DNA of 64,000 nucleotides. Source: CAMLJR01 sp964631955 (GTDB lineage Bacteria; Pseudomonadota; Gammaproteobacteria; Pseudomonadales; CAMLJR01). The position numbers were made by a program, and so were the translations under genes. The DNA is taken from positions 62,001 to 126,000 of the forward strand of contig CAZWBA010000004.1 in NCBI GenBank assembly GCA_964631955.1, in the 5' to 3' direction. A model generated the notes under the pieces. It saw only the letters and a list, made by a program, of their open reading frames with translations, made no database searches and was not told the DNA's origin. Below are positions 59,321 through 64,000 of this stretch, piece by piece (positions within the stretch are counted from its first letter, which is position 1; every line of letters starts with the position of its first letter).

Positions 59321-62005
59321 ATGAACCCAGTGCCGTCTGCGAATTTATTGCCGCCCGATATTTTCGACGCGGCAATATTCAGCCAGAGTCTTGCCAGCCA
59401 TACCTCGCTGCGCGAATGCAAAGCCGCCATCGAGCGTGTCAGCAATCATCTCAATGCGAGTTTCGAGCGCGGCGACAATATTCGCGATCTCGTGCATGCG
59501 CGCGCGCAATTCATCGATCAACTGCTGCTGGCGGTGTGGCAGCGTCAAACCTGGCGCGATTGCGAACCGGGCCTGATCGCCGTCGGCGGTTACGGGCGCG
59601 GCGAACTGCATCCGCACTCCGATATCGATTTATTGATTCTGCTTCCCGAAGACAGCGACAGCTGCTTTGCCAATGCCGAAGGCTTCGTCACGTTTCTATG
59701 GGATATCGGCCTGCAGATCGGCCATAGCGTGCGCACCGTCGCGCAATGCCGCGAAGCGGCGACCGCCGATATCACGGTCGCCACGAATTTAATGGAATCG
59801 CGCCTCATCGCAGGCCCCGCCGAATTACATGTGTCGATGCTGGCGGCGACCGGTCCCGATCAGATCTGGCCGAGCCGCGAATTCTTTCGCGCGAAATGGG
59901 ATGAGCAGATCGACCGTCACCGCAAATTCGGCAACACCGAATACAACCTCGAACCGAATGTAAAAAGTTCGCCGGGCGGATTGCGCGATATCCAGATGAT
60001 CGCGTGGGTCACCAAACGCCATTACGGCACGCAGCTCCTCGAAGAACTGGTCGAGCGCGGATTTCTTTCTGCCGATGAACTCAACACGCTCATGCACGGG
60101 CGCGATTTTCTCTGGCGCATCCGCTACGCGCTGCACATGATCGCCAGGCGCGAAGAAGATCGCCTGCTGTTCGATCATCAGCGCACGCTCGCAAAAATGT
60201 TCGGTTACGAAGACACCAGTTCGCGCCTCGGCGTCGAACGCTTCATGCAGGTTTATTACCGCTCGGCGCTGGCGCTCGGCGAACTCAACGAAGTGCTCAT
60301 GCAGCATTTCGATGAGGCGATCCTGCGTGCGACCGAGCCGGAGAATATTCTCGACATCAATCCGCGCTTTCGCGTGCGCAACGGCTATCTCGAAGTCGCC
60401 AACGACAAGGTTTTCGAAAAAACCCCGTCGGCGCTGCTCGAAATTTTCGTGCTCATGGCGCAGAACCAGAATATCGATGGCATTCGCGCCGCAACGATTC
60501 GCCTGATTCGCGATAGCGCGTATCTGATCGACGATAATTTCCGCGAAGACCGCCGCAACACGCGCCAGTTTCTGGAGCTGCTGCGCTCGCCGTACAAGGT
60601 TGCGCAACAACTGCGGCGCATGAACCGTTACGGCGTGCTCGGCCTGTATCTGCCCGAGTTCGGCAATATCATCGGCCGCATGCAGCACGATTTATTTCAT
60701 ATTTACACAGTCGATGCGCACACGCTCGAAGTCGTCAAAAACATGCGTCGGTTCCAGTACGACGACGCGATGCAGAAATTTCCCGTTATCTCGCGCATCG
60801 TCACCCGCCTGCCGAAAATCGAACTGCTCTACATCGCCGGACTTTTTCACGATATCGCCAAAGGTCGCGGCGGCGATCACTCGACGCTCGGTGCGCAGGA
60901 TGTGCAGGCATTCTGCGAACGCCATGAAATCAACAAGCGCGATACCAATCTCGTGTCGTGGCTCGTCGAAAAACATTTGCTGATGTCATCCGTGGCGCAG
61001 CGCCAGGATATTTCCGACCCCGAGATCGTGCGCAATTTCGCGCTCGAAGTCGCCGACCAGTTGCGGCTCGACTATTTATTCGCACTGACCGTCGCCGACA
61101 TCAGCGCAACCAATCCGACACTGTGGAACGCCTGGCGCGCATCGCTGCTGCGTCAGCTTTACGCGGAAACCAAACGCGCGCTGCGCCGCGGCCTGGAAAC
61201 GCCGGTCGACAAACAGGAGTGGATCGAAGAAGCGCAGCAGGCCGCGATCGATCAGCTCGATTATCTCGGCTTCGGCGAAGATGAATTGCGCGAACTGTGG
61301 GCGAATGTGGGCGAGGATTATTTCCTGCGCGAAAAAGTCGAGGATATCGTCTGGCACACACAGGCCATTGCGCAGCATCGCAACCGCGAAACGCCCGTGG
61401 TGCTCATTAAAGAAAGCAGCGAAATTCTGTTCGAAGTCGCGACGCAGATTTTCGTGCACTCGCGCAATCGGCCGCACCTGTTCGCGATGCTCGCCGCCGC
61501 GATGGAACAGCTCGATCTGAGCATTCAGGATGCGCGGCTCTATAACTCCGACGCCGGCTTTATTTTCTATACCTTCTTCGTGCTCGATGCCAGCGGCAAG
61601 ACAATCGCGGACGACGCGGTGCGCCTCGAATACATCAAGAACTTTTTACGCGAGCAACTGAGCAAAGCCGATCTCTCGCCTGAAATCATGCGCAAACGCA
61701 CGCCGCGTCAATTGCGTTTGTTTTCTATGCCGACCATGACCACGTTCATTACCGATCGCAGCAAACATCAATCGGTGCTCGAAGTCATCACGCCCGATCG
61801 CCCCGGCCTGCTCGCGCGCATCGGTCGCATTTTCTATCGCTTCGGCATTCAATTGCAGAACGCGAAAATCACCACGCTCGGCGAACGCGTCGAGGACGTG
61901 TTCTTCATCACCGACAATCAGCAGCGACCGATCGAAGATCCCGAGTTGTGCACCGCGATTCAGGATGCCATCAAGAAAGAGCTGGACGAGCGGGCGACGG
62001 CGTAG
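59321..62005 (+). CDS. glnD: Bifunctional uridylyltransferase/uridylyl-removing enzyme GlnD
   Basis: The nitrogen sensor that uridylylates and de-uridylylates PII proteins in response to glutamine. It starts at ATG 59321 (MNPVPSANLLPPDIFDAAIF); the longer frame overlaps map. 894 residues in order: a nucleotidyltransferase domain with GGYGRGELHPHSDIDLL (about 89-105), a helical part, and an HD domain with LFHDIAKGRGGDHS (about 507-520). Two C-terminal ACT domains begin near 716 (HLFAMLAAAMEQLDLSIQDA) and 816 (VLEVITPDRPGLLARIGRIF). All active-site motifs are intact. dapC follows. Confidence 0.98.
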   Translation: MNPVPSANLLPPDIFDAAIFSQSLASHTSLRECKAAIERVSNHLNASFERGDNIRDLVHARAQFIDQLLLAVWQRQTWRDCEPGLIAVGGYGRGELHPHSDIDLLILLPEDSDSCFANAEGFVTFLWDIGLQIGHSVRTVAQCREAATADITVATNLMESRLIAGPAELHVSMLAATGPDQIWPSREFFRAKWDEQIDRHRKFGNTEYNLEPNVKSSPGGLRDIQMIAWVTKRHYGTQLLEELVERGFLSADELNTLMHGRDFLWRIRYALHMIARREEDRLLFDHQRTLAKMFGYEDTSSRLGVERFMQVYYRSALALGELNEVLMQHFDEAILRATEPENILDINPRFRVRNGYLEVANDKVFEKTPSALLEIFVLMAQNQNIDGIRAATIRLIRDSAYLIDDNFREDRRNTRQFLELLRSPYKVAQQLRRMNRYGVLGLYLPEFGNIIGRMQHDLFHIYTVDAHTLEVVKNMRRFQYDDAMQKFPVISRIVTRLPKIELLYIAGLFHDIAKGRGGDHSTLGAQDVQAFCERHEINKRDTNLVSWLVEKHLLMSSVAQRQDISDPEIVRNFALEVADQLRLDYLFALTVADISATNPTLWNAWRASLLRQLYAETKRALRRGLETPVDKQEWIEEAQQAAIDQLDYLGFGEDELRELWANVGEDYFLREKVEDIVWHTQAIAQHRNRETPVVLIKESSEILFEVATQIFVHSRNRPHLFAMLAAAMEQLDLSIQDARLYNSDAGFIFYTFFVLDASGKTIADDAVRLEYIKNFLREQLSKADLSPEIMRKRTPRQLRLFSMPTMTTFITDRSKHQSVLEVITPDRPGLLARIGRIFYRFGIQLQNAKITTLGERVEDVFFITDNQQRPIEDPELCTAIQDAIKKELDERATA

Positions 62006-62024
62006 CCGACGATCAAACACCGGG

Positions 62025-62042
62025 TTCCCGCCTTCGCGGGAA
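62025..62042. repeat. Short palindromic dispersed repeat (CCCGCCTTCGCGGG type)
   Basis: TTCCCGC (62025-62031), loop CTTC, GCGGGAA (62036-62042), followed by TGAC. The unit ending GCGGGAATGAC resembles short hairpin repeats scattered in many beta- and gammaproteobacterial genomes. It fills the gap between glnD and dapC. Its right end supplies both a GGGA and an ATG (62047) in frame with dapC. Only one copy was noticed in the window. Confidence 0.65.
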
Positions 62043-62070
62043 TGACATGACCACAGATTTCGCAGAAAGC

Positions 62071-63285
62071 ATGAATAGCGACCTCGACAAATTACAGCCC
62101 TACCCGTTCGAAAAACTGGCCGCGCTCAAAGCCGGTGTCACGCCGCCCGCGCAACCGCATATTGCGCTTTCGATCGGTGAACCCAAACATGCCGCACCCG
62201 AATTTGTGCTGCAGACACTGCGCGACAGTCTGAAGCAGCTGTCGGTGTATCCGAATTCAAAAGGTCTGCCCGAATTGCGCGAAGCCATCGCAGCGTGGGC
62301 GACGCGGCGCTTTCAATTGCACTCTTCTCAGCGACAAGGGCTCGATGCAGAAACACAAGTGCTGCCGGTTGCCGGAACGCGCGAGGCGTTATTTTCGTTT
62401 GCGCAGGCGATCGTCGATCGCAGCAGCAACCCCGTCGTCATTTCGCCGAACCCGTTCTACCAGATTTACGAAGGCGCGGCGTATCTCGCCGGTGCCGAAC
62501 CGTATTTCGTCAATTGCGTCGCGGCAAATAGTTTTTTACCCGACTTCGATTCGATACCCGAAAACGTGTGGCAACGCTGCCAGTTGCTCTATATCTGCAG
62601 CCCGGGCAATCCGACGGGTGCGGTGCTCGACGCTGCCGTGCTGACAAAATTGATCGAATTCGCCGACCGCTACGATTTCGTCATCGCCAGCGATGAATGC
62701 TATTCGGAAATTTATTTCGACGAGGCCAGGCCACCGCTTGGCCTGTTGCAGCTCTGCCATCAAATCGGTCGCGATGATTATCGGCGCTGCGTGGTTTTTC
62801 ACAGCCTGTCGAAACGTTCGAATCTGCCGGGATTGCGCTCGGGTTTTGTCGCAGGCGACGCGGCGATTCTCAAAAAATATCTGCACTATCGCACCTACCA
62901 GGGCTGCGCGCTGCCGATACCGACGCAGCTCGCAAGCATTGCGGCGTGGAACGACGAAACGCATGTGTTCGCCAATCGCGAACTGTATCGGCAGAAATTC
63001 GATGCCGTTCTGAAACTGCTCGATGGAAAACTCGATGTCGCAAAACCCGATGCGGGGTTTTATTTATGGGCCGGCACACCGGTCGATGATCGCGAATTCA
63101 CCCGCGAATTATTTCGCTGCGAAAACGTCACCGTGTTGCCGGGGCAATTCCTAGCTCGTCTCACACCTTCAAAAAACGGCGGCATGAATCCCGGTGAAAA
63201 ACGGATACGCATGGCGCTGGTGGCAACGCTCGGTGAATGCATCGAGGCGGCGCAACGTATTGCGCGATTTGTTGAAAAACATTGA
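62071..63285 (+). CDS. dapC: N-succinyldiaminopimelate aminotransferase
   Basis: A PLP-dependent class I/II aminotransferase of the lysine/DAP pathway, of the type found next to glnD/dapD in Pseudomonas. The start at 62071 (MNSDLDKLQPYPFEKLAALK) matches relatives; the ATG at 62047 inside the short repeat is an alternative. Key parts are IALSIGEPKHAAPEFVLQTL, VYPNSKGLPELREAIAAW, LPVAGTREALFSFAQA and SPNPFYQIYEGAAYLAG. Also seen are YICSPGNPTGAVLDAAVL, IASDECYSEIYFDEARPP, the PLP Lys in FHSLSKRSNLPGLRSGFVAG and RIRMALVATLGECIEAAQRI. 404 residues. The TGA stop is the first three bases of the composite repeat. Confidence 0.93.
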   Translation: MNSDLDKLQPYPFEKLAALKAGVTPPAQPHIALSIGEPKHAAPEFVLQTLRDSLKQLSVYPNSKGLPELREAIAAWATRRFQLHSSQRQGLDAETQVLPVAGTREALFSFAQAIVDRSSNPVVISPNPFYQIYEGAAYLAGAEPYFVNCVAANSFLPDFDSIPENVWQRCQLLYICSPGNPTGAVLDAAVLTKLIEFADRYDFVIASDECYSEIYFDEARPPLGLLQLCHQIGRDDYRRCVVFHSLSKRSNLPGLRSGFVAGDAAILKKYLHYRTYQGCALPIPTQLASIAAWNDETHVFANRELYRQKFDAVLKLLDGKLDVAKPDAGFYLWAGTPVDDREFTRELFRCENVTVLPGQFLARLTPSKNGGMNPGEKRIRMALVATLGECIEAAQRIARFVEKH

Positions 63286-63408
63286 CCCCTCCGCCGCGCT
63301 ACGCGAGCCACCTCCCCTACTTCGGAGGGGAGGCCATCAGGGCTTCGAATTTGGCACTGATGGCTCCCCCTATAAAATAGGGGGAGTGCCCGCAGGGCGA
63401 GGGGGTCA
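63283..63408. repeat. Composite palindromic dispersed repeat, copy 2 (module order B-A)
   Basis: Module B (63283-63335) starts TGACCCCTCCG and ends AGGGGAGGCC. A 26-bp spacer follows, then module A (63362-63408) runs from GGCTCCCCCTATAAAA to GAGGGGGTCA. A is a perfect 9-bp hairpin: CTCCCCCTA (63364-63372) with TAGGGGGAG (63378-63386). The outer ends TGACCCC and GGGGTCA are inverted, so the whole element is bounded by terminal inverted repeats. Relative to copy 1 at 6341-6469 the two modules are in swapped order. It separates dapC and nth, and its first bases are the dapC stop codon. Confidence 0.8.
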
Positions 63409-63426
63409 TTTCTAGGCTTTTAATTA

Positions 63427-64000
63427 ATGCTCAAAAAAGATCGCGCACAATTCATCATGCAGCGCCTGCAGGCGTTGTATCCGCAGCCGCCGATTCCACT
63501 GCAGCATGAAAATGCCTTTGAATTACTGATTGCCGTGCTGCTCTCCGCACAATGCACCGATGCACGCGTGAATCTGGTAACGCCGGCATTATTCGCGCGG
63601 GCGGGCGACGCGAAGACGATGGCGCAAGTGCCCGTCGCCGAAATTCAGGAGTTGATTCGCTCATGCGGTCTGGCGCCGCAGAAAGCCAGAGCGATCAGCG
63701 AGCTGTCGAAAATCCTGATTGAAAAATTCAACGGCGACGTGCCGAAGGATTGGGAGGCGCTCGAATCGCTGCCGGGCGTCGGCCACAAAACTGCGAGCGT
63801 GGTGATGTCGCAGGCGTTTGGCGAACCCGCGTTTCCGGTCGATACGCATATCCATCGCCTCGCCCAGCGCTGGGGACTCAGCAACGGCAAAAGCGTGACG
63901 CAGACCGAGCGCGACCTGAAGCGTTTGTTTCCACGCGAAAAATGGAACGATCTGCATCTGCAGATCATTTATTACGGCCGTGAATTCTGCTCCGCGCGCG
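63427..64000 (+). CDS. nth: Endonuclease III (3' end outside window)
   Basis: A base-excision repair DNA glycosylase/AP lyase for oxidised pyrimidines. The first 191 codons are present. Visible are FELLIAVLLSAQCTDARVNL, the helix-hairpin-helix LPGVGHKTASVVMSQAFG with catalytic Lys121, and the catalytic Asp139 in FPVDTHIHRLAQRWGL. DLHLQIIYYGREFCSAR runs to the edge. The wording SAQCTD, GHKTASVVMSQAF and LHLQIIYYGREFC resembles Bacteroidetes/Chlamydiae-type Nth more than the usual gammaproteobacterial type (SAQATD, GRKTANVVLN, WLILHGRY). Whether the C-terminal [4Fe-4S] cysteines exist cannot be seen. The ATG at 63427 lacks a strong ribosome-binding site. Confidence 0.93.
   Translation, partial: MLKKDRAQFIMQRLQALYPQPPIPLQHENAFELLIAVLLSAQCTDARVNLVTPALFARAGDAKTMAQVPVAEIQELIRSCGLAPQKARAISELSKILIEKFNGDVPKDWEALESLPGVGHKTASVVMSQAFGEPAFPVDTHIHRLAQRWGLSNGKSVTQTERDLKRLFPREKWNDLHLQIIYYGREFCSAR

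Noticed and set aside
1..64000. CRISPR arrays, tRNA or rRNA genes, riboswitches, transposases, prophage genes
   Set aside because: Looked for on both strands; no spaced direct repeats, no tRNA-like cloverleaf with a GTTCGAATC-type arm, no transposase or phage protein was recognised.

Overview
The window is a 64-kb piece of a gammaproteobacterial chromosome. The long co-oriented block running from rpsB at about 50.5 kb down to rpoS at about 20.2 kb has the gene order typical of Pseudomonas and its relatives: rpsB-tsf, pyrH-frr, uppS-cdsA-dxr-rseP-bamA-skp-lpxD-fabZ-lpxA-lpxB-rnhB-dnaE-accA-tilS, pyrG-kdsA-eno-ftsB-ispD-ispF-truD, pcm, rpoS. A dapA-bamC pair, map-glnD-dapC and a complete type II secretion operon fit a Pseudomonadales/Cellvibrionales-like organism, as does the VPxPA-type (PEP-CTERM-like) sorting tail. 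The exact lineage is inference; no rRNA or tRNA gene was seen.

Layout. 1-4.1 kb (minus): partial bamC, dapA and a DUF1631 protein. 4.3-5.3 kb: a YdjA-like nitroreductase (plus) facing a small cysteine-rich exported protein (minus). 5.4-18.4 kb (minus): gspC-D-E-F-G-H-I-J-K-L-M-N, which is tightly overlapped, followed by apbE. A composite palindromic repeat sits on the gspN/apbE junction. 18.6-20.0 kb: a DegQ-type protease. 20.2-50.5 kb (minus): rpoS and the large housekeeping block for envelope biogenesis, isoprenoid precursors, nucleotides and translation. Within it the places normally held by surE and nlpD are empty. truD abuts pcm, and about 740 bp of A+T-rich DNA with no convincing gene separates pcm from rpoS.

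50.7-58.3 kb is an accessory stretch between rpsB and map, which are direct divergent neighbours in many gammaproteobacteria. It holds three tandem TIGR00266/AIM24-family paralogues behind an M48 metallopeptidase (minus), a 3' relic of a TonB-dependent receptor, and then on the plus strand tatA-tatB-tatC, a Tat-signal PhoX/DUF839 protein and a small exported protein with a VPxPA sorting tail. 58.5-64 kb (plus): map, glnD, dapC and the start of an unusual nth. A short hairpin repeat lies before dapC, and a second copy of the composite repeat lies between dapC and nth.

The genes combine into several systems. Outer-membrane assembly is represented by BamA, BamC, Skp, DegQ and RseP, and lipid A by LpxA, LpxB, LpxD, FabZ and KdsA. 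The MEP pathway has Dxr, IspD and IspF, feeding UppS. Export is covered by the T2SS and Tat machineries. The clearest candidate for an undescribed system is the M48 protease with three AIM24 paralogues. Other points of note are the missing surE/nlpD, the mosaic repeat that supplies gene starts and stops, and the Bacteroidetes-like Nth.
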